64,000 nucleotides of DNA. It comes from Zelonia costaricensis (taxonomy: Eukaryota; Euglenozoa; Kinetoplastea; Trypanosomatida; Trypanosomatidae). The translations under genes and the position numbers were made by a program. The notes beneath the pieces were generated by a model. The model saw only the letters and a list, made by a program, of their open reading frames with translations. It was not told where the DNA came from and made no database searches. The stretch spans positions 1 to 64,000 of the forward strand of contig JASAOO010003483.1 of NCBI GenBank assembly GCA_030849075.1. The letters run 5' to 3'. Every line of letters begins with the position of its first letter. The first letter of the stretch is position 1. This document shows, one piece after another, positions 17,527-29,400 of the stretch.

Positions 17527-19265
17527 TGCACACACAGATGCACACACGGGGGGCACAGGTACAGCAAAAGGAACACGCACGCACGCACACGCACACGAAC
17601 ACACGCACACACACAGAAACATGCAAGCGGTCATAACTAGAGAGGAGAGAGAGCAAGTGGAACGTACATACGAGAAGACAGGCGAGGCAACGAGGACAAC
17701 TGCAGCATCAGCAGCAGCGACGGCGGCGGCAGCAAGACAATACAAGCAGAGAGTCAGAGATAAAAGCAGCAGCAGTACCATAAAAAAAAAATGGAGAAGA
17801 ATTCGGAAACAAGGCGCACCGGCGCAGTCGCCACCATCACAATCGCGTTCATCTCTGCACACATACACGCATACACATACATGCACCCAGGGAAGCGGCT
17901 TTGACGACACGCCGCTGTGACACACAAACACACACACACACACACACTTGCGGGATATCAACAATAACAACAACGAGCACCGTCGCCGCAACAACAACGC
18001 TAAAAGAGAGAAAACATGGAAACAGAGGAGTTATGAGAGGAGAGGAGAGGGGGGGGGGAGTGGGCGCCAATGGCGTGATCGCCGCTCCAGTGTGCGCATG
18101 TTCGTGTGCGCGGGTGTGCCGCGATGCGCTCCTGCTCGCTCCCTTCTCCACACAACTGCGGCAGGAGAAGGTGTGAGCGAGCACTTCGAGACCCAGGGCG
18201 CACGCAGACACGTAAACCCGCGATGGAGGACAACCACCCTCCGCCTTCGACATGGCCGCACCGGTACACGGACAGTTACAGGAAAGAAGAGGAGAGTGAA
18301 GAAGGGGGCAGGGGGGGAGCTCCAGGCGAGGAGCACCTAAAGGATGACCCATACATAGATATAGCAGCCACGACATCACACAAACACACAGAGAAGTTTC
18401 CAGACGTACACACAGACACACAAACACACAAACGCGTGTTCCGCCTCCCGCGCTCGTCTCTTTCTTTCCCCACTCTTTACTCTTCGTCTCTCCCCCTTCC
18501 CCCCTCCGTCAACACGCGTCGCGTCAACACGCACCGTGCGCCGCCACGACTGAAGGAAGAGCCACCAAAGCGCTTCAGGAAGCGACTTGACGGATTCGTG
18601 CGAACGGAGCGGGTGTGGAGGCGGAGTGTGGCAGGGTGGAGGGGGTGGGGGAGGGTGAAGACGCGGGGAGGGAGCAGGCAGGAGGGTGGGGGCGAGGCGG
18701 GACGCAGCGCCACGCGGAGATGACGGACCTTGGGTGAGCAGCAGAGGGAAGCCCTTGCGGCTCCCCAACACGTACAACGGAGAAGAGACGCAGAGACAAG
18801 AGAGCTGATTATACGAGGCGCGTCAGTAGGACGACCCAAGTGCGCGTAGAACGAGCGAGGACATGAGCCCGGTGGGAGGTGGACGCCCTCCCTCCCCCAC
18901 CCACCCGTCCCCTACGCACAGCAGTAGAGTGGGAGGGGCCGAAGGAAGGCGCGGGGGGGGAGGCGGTCCACAACATCGCCTGCGTGCGCGTGCGTGTGTG
19001 TGACGTGTGCAGACGCGCGTTGGTGATGGGCAGCACCGAGTGCGCACGCGAGCGGGCCTGCGCTTGTGCGGGCGGAACTGCGCGTGTTGCCTCACGTGGT
19101 GCTCGTGGATCCATGGTGCGCAGCAGGGGTGCGCATTGGGGAGGGGTGGGGGAGGCGCGCAGCCAACACAAAGACCAGGGAACTACGCAAGACTAACCTA
19201 CACGCTACGGGAGGTGGCGAAGGCGCCAATCGATGGAAGGGCGTGGGCGGGCGGGGTGCTCACCC

Positions 19266-22200
19266 TCACCCCTCCGCGCGGTCAGCGCCTACGCTGGTGC
19301 TGGAGCCCCGCGAGAGGGCCCCCACAACGATCGACGCGGTGTGCGGCACGGTGGGCGACGTCGGGGCAGCGCCATCCTCGTTTAGCGAGCTCTGCGTGCC
19401 GTACCGGGTGGTGGACAGGCCGGCGAAGGTAATGGCCGTGCCGAGCGTGTTGCCGACCCCGGTCGCGGTGCTGCTGCTGTTGCTGCCGTTGCGTGGCGAG
19501 TCGGTGCGCGACTCGCCGTGGCTGCCCTGGTCCACCGCCGGGCTGCGCAGCTGCATCCCACGGTACGTGTTCTGCGCCCCACCCGCCGGCTCTGACGGCG
19601 ACGGGGGCACACCCGTGGGGCCCGCCCCCGTGCCAGCGCCAGTGTTCGCAGCACCGCTGACGGCGCCACTGCCCGCTGCGGAGGACCCCAGCGGGGGAGC
19701 CGAGAAGGCCTTGCGGAAGCGCGGGTTGCGGAAGGCGGGCTTGTGCACCGCCAGTATCTCCACCGCTGGCGCCGGCTCCGGCACCCCAACGTCGTCGCCG
19801 TCGTCGTCCGAGACGTCGTCGAAGGCGCTACCGCCCGGGACGGGCGTGCGCGGGCTGTGGTGCTCGTGCGTGTGCGTCACCGCCACCGGCACCGCGTCGC
19901 TGCTCGCGTGTTGACTCCGCTGCACGAACGACGACGACGACGCGCCGGAAACGCGGTGCAGCGACGCGGTGCCCGGCCCCGCGGCCACCGCACCGCCCTC
20001 GTCGCACGGCGGCAGCGTCGTCGTCACGGTGGCCGTCAGCGGGGCCGGCCGCGCGTCCTCCTCCTCGGAGAAACTGCGATGCCGGCCCAGCGGCCATCGC
20101 GACCCGCACGAGGCGCTGCTGCTGCTCGTCTGCGCGAAGCTGAAGTGCGCCAATGGGCGCCGCGCGCCGGAGTCGAAGGGGGAGCCGGGCTCCTCCACCC
20201 CGTCCTCGTTCCCGTCCTCCTCCTCGTCGCCGTCGTCGCCGTCCCTGTCGCGCTGCAGGGTGGCGGTGGGGGTGTCCACAGAGGTGCTAAGCCGCTGCCC
20301 CGGGAACGTGGACGAGGCGGTCGTCAGCGTGGTGGAGGGCTGCGAGGTGAGCTGCAGGCCACCGGCAGGCCGCGGCAGCGCACTCGCGCGACGTGGGACA
20401 CTCTGCTGACGCGACCCCGGCGCGTGCGAGCCGCACGCAGGCGTGATGGCGGCCTCCTCGAGCCACGTCGACTTGAAGGACTTCACCGGGGCGGTGGTCG
20501 GGGTTGGGGTTGGGGTTGGGGTGGCCGTGGAGTGCGACGAGCCCGACGCGGTGGCGTGACGCGCGGCGAGGGAGAGACGCATGTGGCGCTTGTTGGCCTC
20601 CTGATGCGGCGAGCACAGCGGCCCAATGCTGCGCGAGGGGGCCGTGCGCACGCCACTGCTGGCACGGCTGCTGGCGGTGCTCGACGACAGGCTCTGGCAC
20701 TCGCGCGGCCGCGGCATCAGCGTGTCTTGGCGACTCGGCGGGTGCGGCCGCTGGCAGGCCGCCGTGGTGCTGTGCGTGCTGCCGGTGCGGGTGAGGGGCA
20801 CGGAGGGCAGGCTAGGCAGCAGTCCGATGCAGGACGACGCGCAGCCCCCGCCCCCACAGGCCGTCGGAGCCGCGCTGGGCGGCGCGAGCGAAACGGGCGA
20901 GGTGGGGAGGCCGTGGAAGAACTCGCCGGTGGGCACAAACTCGGAGAGGCGCTCCTGGAAGGCCAGATTCAGCGAAACACAGTTGCGCCGCTCCGTGACG
21001 TAGCGCAGCGCGTCCTCGTACGTGCGGTGCTCAGAGGCCATCAGGTACGCCACGGCGATGGCCGCGCTGCGCGAGATGCCGCGCCGGCAGTGCACCAGCA
21101 CGCGCGAGTTGTCGCTGCGTGCGCGCTCGATGAAGCGGAAGGCCTTCAGCAGGTGCTCGGCCACGTCCTGCGAGTGGGAGTCGCTCATCGGGATTGACTC
21201 GGAGATGATGTCCTTGTTGTGCGCAATCATCTCCGCCTCGGCGACGGGCACGAGCTCCTTGGCCACGTTGAGGACGTAGCGGATGTTGTGCTTCTTCAGC
21301 AGCGCCGGGTCGGACGCGTCCTTCCACGTGCCGACGGAGAGCAGCGTGTTGATGTCGCTCATGGGGTGGCACTGCGCGGCGTTGCAGACCACCTCCTCCT
21401 CGAGGAACGTGCGCTGCGCCTCTTGCACGGCCTTGAGGTCGAAGGCCGGCGCGTTGAGGTTCTGCAGCCGCTTCTTCATCTTGGAGAGGCGGAGGCTCGC
21501 GCCGCACGAGGACGGGGCGCACGTCGTGGACGAGGACGACGGCGGCAGGGGCGGGGGCGGGCAGCTGCAGCTGCTCAGCGCCGGCCCCTCCGTCGTCGAG
21601 GCCGTCGACCGCTCGCCCATCGAGCGCGCCGCTGTGGACACGGCGGGGGATGGTGGGATGGGAATGCTAGGGTTGCGCGTGGCGATGGGGCACGCCAGCA
21701 TCGGCGTCGCCGCACTGACGTCGCCGGCGAGGGTCATGATGGGTGTCATGCCCAGCGGCAGCCGGCAGCTCGTCGAACCGAGGCCCTCAAAGTTGTCGCG
21801 CACGCTGCTGGTGAAGGAGAAGATGCTCGAATCGCGGCCGCCGGTGTACGCCGTGTCGAGGCTGAGTGTCGTGGTGGCGGAGAGGGCGCTGGCGGGGGAG
21901 AAGACGCTGCGGTATGCCTGCAGGATGGCGGTGGGGTGCGCGTCCTCGAGCCGCAGCTCCTTCTTCTGCGGCCGCTCGCTCTCGGCCCCGCCGTCGGAGA
22001 TGCAGGCCGGCGTATATGTTTCCTCGAACTGCTGCCGGCACGCGAGGCGGACATCCTTCGGGGCGCACGAGGGCGGCGTGGCGAGTCCGGTGTGCGGCGC
22101 GGCCTTCGCGCGGCCCAGCACTCCGGGCGCCACGCCCTCGCACGGCGTCGACGGCTGCGACCCGTCCACGCCGCCCCGGCGCGCCACCGCGGGCACATCG

Positions 22201-22493
22201 ACGCCTGCGCGGTCGCTGTCGAAGCCCCTCGGCCCGCACTGCATGGGCTGCGGCAGCGGCGTGGGCGGTGCCTGCTGGTGCGCCTTCTGCTGGAGCGGCT
22301 GAGGCTGCGGCGGAGACACGGGTTGATGCTGCTGCTGCTGCTGCTGTTGTTGTTGAGCACGGCGGGTGCAGGTTTCCTCGTAGTCTTCGAAGTTGGAGCC
22401 GAAGGCGGAGGGCCGGTTCTTGCCGTACGGGGAGTGCGGCGAGTGCAGGGGCGGCGGCTTCGAGCCCGACTGCGTCACCGGGGACGACGCCAT
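19266..22493 (-). CDS. Large dual-specificity protein phosphatase (1075 aa)
   Basis: A protein tyrosine/serine-threonine phosphatase of the DSP family sits in the middle of a long low-complexity protein. The domain spans about residues 375-515 and contains the P-loop VHCRRGISRSA with catalytic Cys469 and Arg475. Asp residues in the SDSHSQDV segment upstream are candidates for the general acid, and AYLMASEHRTYEDALRYV follows. The flanks are Ser, Pro and Gly rich with poly-Gln (nine residues), a Thr-Pro repeat and acidic runs, so probably disordered and open to phosphorylation. The ATG at 22493 (MASSPVTQSGSKPPPLHS) is preferred; the frame stays open to 22826, but that part is Pro/Arg/Ser-rich UTR-like sequence. 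Substrates are unknown; the small DSP core lacks an obvious docking domain. Confidence 0.9.
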   Translation of the reverse strand: MASSPVTQSGSKPPPLHSPHSPYGKNRPSAFGSNFEDYEETCTRRAQQQQQQQQQHQPVSPPQPQPLQQKAHQQAPPTPLPQPMQCGPRGFDSDRAGVDVPAVARRGGVDGSQPSTPCEGVAPGVLGRAKAAPHTGLATPPSCAPKDVRLACRQQFEETYTPACISDGGAESERPQKKELRLEDAHPTAILQAYRSVFSPASALSATTTLSLDTAYTGGRDSSIFSFTSSVRDNFEGLGSTSCRLPLGMTPIMTLAGDVSAATPMLACPIATRNPSIPIPPSPAVSTAARSMGERSTASTTEGPALSSCSCPPPPLPPSSSSTTCAPSSCGASLRLSKMKKRLQNLNAPAFDLKAVQEAQRTFLEEEVVCNAAQCHPMSDINTLLSVGTWKDASDPALLKKHNIRYVLNVAKELVPVAEAEMIAHNKDIISESIPMSDSHSQDVAEHLLKAFRFIERARSDNSRVLVHCRRGISRSAAIAVAYLMASEHRTYEDALRYVTERRNCVSLNLAFQERLSEFVPTGEFFHGLPTSPVSLAPPSAAPTACGGGGCASSCIGLLPSLPSVPLTRTGSTHSTTAACQRPHPPSRQDTLMPRPRECQSLSSSTASSRASSGVRTAPSRSIGPLCSPHQEANKRHMRLSLAARHATASGSSHSTATPTPTPTPTTAPVKSFKSTWLEEAAITPACGSHAPGSRQQSVPRRASALPRPAGGLQLTSQPSTTLTTASSTFPGQRLSTSVDTPTATLQRDRDGDDGDEEEDGNEDGVEEPGSPFDSGARRPLAHFSFAQTSSSSASCGSRWPLGRHRSFSEEEDARPAPLTATVTTTLPPCDEGGAVAAGPGTASLHRVSGASSSSFVQRSQHASSDAVPVAVTHTHEHHSPRTPVPGGSAFDDVSDDDGDDVGVPEPAPAVEILAVHKPAFRNPRFRKAFSAPPLGSSAAGSGAVSGAANTGAGTGAGPTGVPPSPSEPAGGAQNTYRGMQLRSPAVDQGSHGESRTDSPRNGSNSSSTATGVGNTLGTAITFAGLSTTRYGTQSSLNEDGAAPTSPTVPHTASIVVGALSRGSSTSVGADRAEG
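20499..20523 (-). repeat. (GGGGTT)n-type repeat in coding sequence, potential G-quadruplex
   Basis: Four GGGG blocks separated by TT on the plus strand, the template strand of the phosphatase gene. They encode alternating Thr-Pro in the protein. The sequence matches a ciliate-type telomere repeat by chance and is not evidence of a telomere. Confidence 0.85.
22329..22355 (-). repeat. CAG/CAA repeat encoding nine glutamines
   Basis: Six CAG and three CAA codons in the phosphatase gene, near residues 47-55. The codon mixture suggests slippage followed by substitution. Confidence 0.9.
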
Positions 22494-25400
22494 GCGCTGC
22501 CGCTTCCTGTCGCCGGTCAGCGACTCAGAGGACGTTGTGGCGACTGTCGTGCACAGCGGCACGGAGGAGAAGCTGAAGCCGGGGGGTGGGAGGCTGGCGC
22601 CGGAACCCAGCGGCGTTGCGACTGAACGTAGACGAGCGCCTCTGCAGCTCCGCAGCGGGGGAGAGGGTGGTAGAGGCGTGCGTGCGGGCGTACGTGGGCG
22701 GCTCTCGCCTCGGCAATTGATTCGCGTCAGCACACGCCGTTGAAGGGGATAACACAACGGCACACACACATACACACGTGAGGACGAGAAATAGAAGCGG
22801 CACCAAACGAGGAAACCCAAACGCACCTAGAAAATGAGCGAGGCGAATTCGCGCAGCCGTGTCACGTGCCGGTGAAGGGAAGACGCCGTCACAGCGGGAG
22901 AGGAGGGCGAGGTGGACAGGCGCGAACACACGCACACCCTCGCGAAGGTGCTGCGGGTAGACACGGAGGGGGACGGGGACGCGTGCGCCGGGTTGATGAC
23001 AATGGTGAAGTAAGCGATGGCTGCGCCGAGGCAACGAGTACGCACTGACACACCGAGCGCGGCGGGCCACGGATGAGAGCGGGACGGCTGGCGAGAAGAG
23101 GCGAAGGGACGTGATGCTAACCAGAAGGGCGGTACAGGCAGCGGGAAGAGTCCCCCACACACACCTGAGTCGGTACAAGTTGTGGAGGGGGGGCGGGGGG
23201 CGGACTGGTACACAACGTCACAGGCGTACACGAAGACGACGACACAGTGCGAGGCGCACCTGTACAAGTGGTCAACGCAAAGCAGTACACACTCACACCC
23301 GCTCACACACGCAAGCACACCAGAGCCGACGTTGCGTCGGCAGCGCTCGCTCGCACGCACGCAGGCACCGCTGTGCGACGGTGCTGCAGCGAAAGTGGGA
23401 GGGAAGGGGGGCGGTGAGGGAGTGTGTTGGCGAGAGAGCCGAGATTGCGCAGGTGTGGAGTTAACGAAGACGAGCAGCCAGGGCAAAGACGATTGGGGGG
23501 AGCGGAGGCGTGAGGCGAGAAGGCGAGAAGGCGCCCTTCAGGGTGTGTTGCTGCGCCGCCCTTGAGGAGGGGTTTGAGGGAGGGCGGAGGCCACGACGTG
23601 CGTGTGTGACGCTGCGATGGGCAGATGGAAAGGTGGAGAGAGGCGCGGGCACGGCTCGTGACGGCGGCGTCGCCGAAAGCCCAAAGCGAAGGCGCGGACG
23701 AAGAGGGCGAGAGAGGAGGAGGAGGAGGAGGAGGAGGAGCAGCGGCAGGCTCAACAGGGATCGAGGTGAAGAGAAGAAGGCAAAGGCGAGAAGGGACACC
23801 ACACACACACACACACACACGCAGACGCATACACAAACACAGACGCAACCAGACGAGGGTGGGGGGGGAGGACGGAGAAGGACGGAGAAGGAAGGGAGGG
23901 GAGGCGACAGTGACGGCCGCGTCAAGCACACCAGCAACACACGACTCCCTGACGCACACGCACACACAGACAAGGACGCCTCTATTGGGACCGCGCAATG
24001 CACTTGTTCGCTTGTTTGGGATTGGAAGAAGAGGAGTTGGGAGGAGACAGAGGGTCAGGGGGAAGCTGGGGTGGGGCGGGGAGGAGGGGGCGACGGGGCT
24101 GAGCGAGGGCGGCGCGGCACGGGACCGCGAGCTGGGCGTAGGTGAGGAGAAGACACGAAGCGAGGGAGGTAGGGAAATGAAGAGGCGAGAAGACAAGGAA
24201 TGAAGCGTGCGGTCCTGCCACTGACAGAGCTGAGGACACGACACGCACACACAGCGGCAGGCGGTCCAACACGTCAGCCAGGGACGGAGACAGACACGAA
24301 CCCGTCGTACCTCCACTCCGGGCAACGCAGAAGACTCGATTAACGATGCCACGTGAACGGAGAGAGACAACGCACGCCTCTACGCAGACGCGAGGGGAAG
24401 GGATGCGGGGATCTTCTCAGCTCCTCTCACACCTCCGCACACACACACACACACACAAAAACACAGATACAGAAACAGACACAGACACGCCTGCGCTGCG
24501 TGCGATGGGCAGAGTGGAGGATGGAAGCACACCTCACGGTAACGACGCGCAGAAGCCAGCAGACAGCTGAACCTAAGAAGGGCAAGGAAAGATAGAAGAG
24601 TGTGGAGGGAAGGGTGGGGGTGGGGGGGGGGGGGCGCACCGGCTAGCGCGGCCCAGCACCACCACGAGACGTAAGCAACAGAGAGAAAGAAGGTGAGCAA
24701 CGGACGCGGATGGTGCACGGCGGAGGCTTCTCACACGCACACACGTGAGACGAGGTCTGAAGGAGGGAGAGGCAGGCCGCGAAACGAGACGAGAGGAAGT
24801 CGGTGGGGCGAAGGCGGTGGGGTGCACGTCCGCTGCGTGGCCTCGCTCAGCAGATCGCGCCGCGGGTCACCGAGGGAGGAGGGACGAGCGAGCGAGGGAG
24901 AGCGGCAATAAGAACAAGAGGGGGTGGAAAGGGAGGGTGGAGGCGATGCGGTCGAGGCGAGGGCGTGGACAGCACAAGGCCGCGACTGCGCACGCACCCG
25001 CGCTCGCTTTGGGTAAACCAACAAAGGGAGAACCAGCAAACAACCCAGAACAGAAAATGGAGAGCTGACACACACACACAGAGGCGATGCGCCTGTCTCA
25101 CGCGTGCGGACGTTTTCTGACTTATTCTTTCCCCGTCGCGGCTCTGTGATGGTGCTGCAGCACGACTTGACGCAGCGATGCTTGCCCGCTGGCCCACCAC
25201 CTGACCCGCCTTGAGGCGCCCTACGCAGTCGGTGTCCGGGCACTGTCCTTGCCCCCTTTACGCAGACACGCACACGCGCGTGCTCAGCCTTTTTGCGGCC
25301 CGCCGTGTGCGAGCTGCGGTGAGGACTGTGAGGGTGGGCGCTATTCTACCACGCCTCCTCACTTGTCTGCACCGAGGAAGCACAGCACTCCTTCACAGCG

Positions 25401-26433
25401 AACACGAAGGGGAGGGAGCGGCGGAGATCGGCGCGTGAGCCCGCTCGACGTGGCGACAAGGGCCGGCAAGGAGAAGCTTAAAAGGGGAGAGGGAATGGGC
25501 CTGTGCGTGCGTGGGTCGCGGACCTCTGTGGGGGGGGGGGGGGGACTTGAGCGGACCTGTAACGGAGCTACTGAGTGTGCCACCGGCGTCACCGCAGAGA
25601 CCAGTCACAGCGCGAGCCTCGCCGACACAGACGCCACCAAGCGCGCGGAGAGAGAAAGTGCTGCGAAGGTGCTTGTGGACGCCGTTGGGGGGGGTGGGTG
25701 GGTGGAACGTGTGGAGGGAGGCGCGGGGGGGGGGGGCGGAGTGTTCCAGCAGCCAAGCTACTTCGGTGGGTCGGCACACGGTGTGGACGAAGAGGGGAGC
25801 AGCAGGAGGAGGAGTGCGGGGGTGGGGAGAACGGGGAAGGGGAGAAGGGGCGCGACACACGTGCCTGTGTGGTCGCACGAGCTTGTGCGAGTTGGCCTTC
25901 GGCTCGATCGAGGTCAGCGAGCCGTGCGAGGTGTGCGTCCCGGTGCACATCGAGAGCGCCACAAGCGAGGCGAGCGCGCCGGTGATGCCTCGCACCACGC
26001 CCCGCTGCCTTACGTTCCTTCCTCGCTCCGCTCGCCCGATGCACGCACGGGGGCTGCTGGAGTACCGGGTGTGTCGGGAGGTGGACAGCTGCGAGCGGAG
26101 CGGCTGCCGTGCCGTCCCCTCCACAGTCCGGCAGCCCCCCAACCTGCTCAGGAGCCATGCTTATCGCACACAAGAACTCACAGCGTGCCGATCCACGCCG
26201 AGAACGAAGCCCACATCGGGGCACCTGCGCCTTCACAGCTTTCACGTTGCCTCATTCCTATGATGGGGGTGGATGAGTGTAGAGAGTACCCAGAGTCGCA
26301 GCACGTGTTGGCCATCCGCAGCAACGCCATCGCACCCCCTTCCCCTTGCGCAGCACCATCCTTGAGTGAGAAGAGCCGCAGAGGGGGGGGGGGTACACAC
26401 ACACACACACGCGCACACAGTCCGCCAACGGAC
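22494..26433. other. 3.9-kb intergenic region
   Basis: This spacer lies between the zinc-module gene and the dual-specificity phosphatase. It contains a GGA repeat (23724-23745), (CA)n tracts (23803-23822, 24435-24457), and G runs (24620-24636, 25531-25544, 25726-25737). No gene is recognised. A minus-strand open stretch at about 25880-26180 is somewhat protein-like but has no family resemblance and no supported start. Confidence 0.6.
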
Positions 26434-29400
26434 TCAGAAACAGATCACCGCGGCCGCGTACGCGTCTTCCCACGGCTCTGGCGGTGGCAACACGCTGGCC
26501 GGCGCCGCCGCCGCGGCATCAGCAGCAAAGGCACTGGCGCTCCCCGGCCCCTCAGTCGCGAGAGAGCGGCTCTCACTCAGCAGAGCCGGCCGCCCTGCAG
26601 TCGCCGTGGCCGTGCCGTCTTGGACGAGGTCGGCGTCCAGCACCCCCGGCAGCAGCGGCGGTGGCTGGGCGGCAGCGCGGAGGAGAAACGCCTCGACCTG
26701 CGCCAGGCGTGCGATGGACGGCGACAGCGGCGGGAGCGACGCGGCGGTGGAGTGGGCCGGCGCTGCACGAGACGCGACTTCGACGTCGGTGCTCCCTTCA
26801 GCCCCGTCGCGCAGCGCCTCTGATGCCGTCGCCGCCACGCTGGACGCGCACACATGGGGCGCCACGCACGCGCTGGCCATCACCCCGGCGGGTGTGGCGG
26901 CCCCGCACGCTGCGCACGCGGGCAGGTGCGACGAGAGCGTCACGCCGCCGCACTCCGCGCAGGTCCACGGGGAGTAGCAGAACCTCGCGCACGCTGTCGC
27001 TTCCGCCGCCGCGTCCACCTCCGTGTCGCGGACCGCACCGCAGCCAGCCGTGCTGCACCGCCGCTCCCACCCCGGGTGCACGCCGTGGCACGCGGCGCAG
27101 CGCCATACGAAGACGTCGCGGACCGCCACGCCTGGCGCGAGGGCATCGCAGCGGCGACACGCCAGTGACGTGTTGTGCGGCTCGCCGCAGTCATCGCAGC
27201 TCCACAGCCGGCCGCGCTCGAAGTGCACCGCGGGCAGGCGGCGGGTGTGGCACGCAGTGCAGCAGTCCTCGCCGCCGCCGGTGCTCGGCATCCCCAGCAG
27301 CGGCGCTGCGTGCGCAGGTGCAGTGGATGCGCGAGCAGCGAGGTGCGCCGGTGCCTTCAGCCGCCCACCGCTGCTGGCGTCGCGCACGTCGTGTGTGGTG
27401 CCGCAGCGGTGGCAGAGCCACGGCTGGTCTGCCTCAGTGGGCAGCAGCGCGGCGACGGCGGCCACCGCAGTGCTGCTGCAGTGCGGGCACTCTGTGCTCG
27501 TTGCAGGCACGCGGCCCTGACAGGCCGGGCAGTGCACGAGGCGGTTCTGCTCCACGGCTGCCAGCGCGCGGGGGTGGGGGTATCGGCAGCGCTCGCACGC
27601 ACTGCAAGTTTCACCCGTGATCGCCTGCACGTGATTGCAGTGCGCGCACGTCACCGTCGGTGCAGCGGCGGCGCGGGTGCACGCGTGGCAGTACGCGTGC
27701 AGGGCAGAGTTCACCGCCCCGCAGCCGCACGCCCACGTGAAGGCGGCCGTCACATAACCAGCTTCGGCGCCGCTGCCGCACGACGGGCACGTCGGCTGGC
27801 CAGGCCGCAGTCCAGCAGCAGGAGAGATGGTGTGGCACGCGGCGCAGACGTGCACGAGGGGCTGCGCGGCGGCGTCTACAGGCGCAGCACACGCCTCGAC
27901 CGCGCCTGCGTCGACCTCACCTTTCTCCACTGCCCATGCATCCTCCAGTGGCGTCGTCACCGCCATACCGCTGCACGCGTGCCCGCAGTCCCAGCACACC
28001 CGCGACGCTGGCACATCACCAGCAGTGCCGTCTCTGCCGTACCTTGGTGTGGCCAGCAGCGCTGTCCCTACATGATCTGGTGACGCGCCGCACACAGCGG
28101 AGGCCTGCGAGTGCGCCACCGCCGCCGCCGCACCGTGTCCGCACGGCTGCTGCATGGCCACCCCCAGCCGATCGGCCAGTGGGTGGGCAGCACCGCAGTG
28201 CAGGCAGTACGGCACCCCCACGCCACTCGCCGCCTCGGTGTGGCACACGGGACACTCCCACGCGTACGGCGTCAGCGACCGCAGCACGCACGAGGCACAC
28301 GCGACGCTTGACACGTCCATCACGGCCGCATCGCACGCGCACGCGTTCTCAAACCCGCACCCGCAGCGCCAAGCCGATGCCACCGCGGATGCGGCGGCTG
28401 GGCTCGGGCCAACGTGCGCGGCCACCCGGCCAAGTAGTGCCTGCACGCCGGTGTCGCTGGTGGTGTCTTGGCCGCTGCCGTCGCTGGTGCTGCGCTCCTG
28501 CCGCCGCCGCAGTTCCCACAGCGCTGCCACCGACGCGCCGTGCAGACCGAGCGGGCGGCCGACTATCGTGGCCCACGCACCGAGGCAGGCCCACAGCCGC
28601 TGCGCCGTCGGTGCACTGCGCTCGTGCATTGCGAGGGGCACGACGCAGTCTGTGAAGACGCGGTACCCAACCGTCACAAGACCGTGCCGCACTGCCGCGC
28701 CCACATGTGGGGTGCGGCGCAATGCGGCCCACACCTCGACCGGCGTCCGCTTCGAGGCGTGCGTGACGACCTGAAGGCGGTGCAGGAGCTCCGCCACTGC
28801 GTCGTCACTCGTGCTAGCGTCCGCCGCGGCAGCGCTCGCATTCGTTGCTGCAGACGCTGAAGGCAGGACGGCGGAGACGGCGACAGAGAGGAGGTGGATG
28901 CCGAAGAGGCCGTCGGTCGGGCCGTACACGAGCTGTGCGGCCTTGCCGCCCATGCTCTCCCGCCCCGCCTCCACCAGCAGCCGCACGAAGCTCGCCGCCT
29001 CCTGCGCTGTCACATCCGCCAACGCAGCAGCCGCGGCACCGGCCTCCGCGCCCCGCTCACACAGGACGCCCACCGCACACCGCAGCGCGTCCGTGCAGCG
29101 CGTCGCCTCCGCGTTGTCGTTGCACACCCACACGCAGACGTTCATCACGGCTGCCGCCACCCGGCGCCACGGCTGCCACACCGCTGGCCCCGTCGTCGGC
29201 TCCGCGATGAGCTGCGAGCACCGCTGGAGGCGGTGGACACGCGGCAGCAGGAACCGCAGGTGCTGCAGCGTTGCGGCCCACTGTGCGGCCGGCCCGACGA
29301 GTCCGCTGTGCCGCCGCCCAGGCAGCGTGGCGTAGTACACGGCAAGGTCCAGGTCCATGAGCAGCGCCGTCATCGGCGCAGCGCCCTCCGCCGTGTCCAA

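Larger units (their letters stand above)
14832..19265. other. 4.4-kb gene-free interval, the longest in the window
   Basis: This interval covers the 3' UTR of the dual-specificity phosphatase and the 5' region of NAR1. It has (CA)/(TG) tracts at 14861-14887, 15898-15926, 16527-16598, 17486-17525 and 17925-17948, and G runs near 15271-15284 and 16380-16392. Open stretches on both strands are simple-sequence or Pro/Arg/Ser-rich translations without recognisable domains. I looked for tRNA A and B boxes and saw none. A small ncRNA could be present but cannot be supported by eye. Confidence 0.65.

Noticed and set aside
20499..20523. (GGGGTT)n, identical to a ciliate telomere repeat
   Set aside because: It lies within a coding region and encodes Thr-Pro. 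The trypanosomatid telomere repeat is different (TTAGGG), so this is no telomere.
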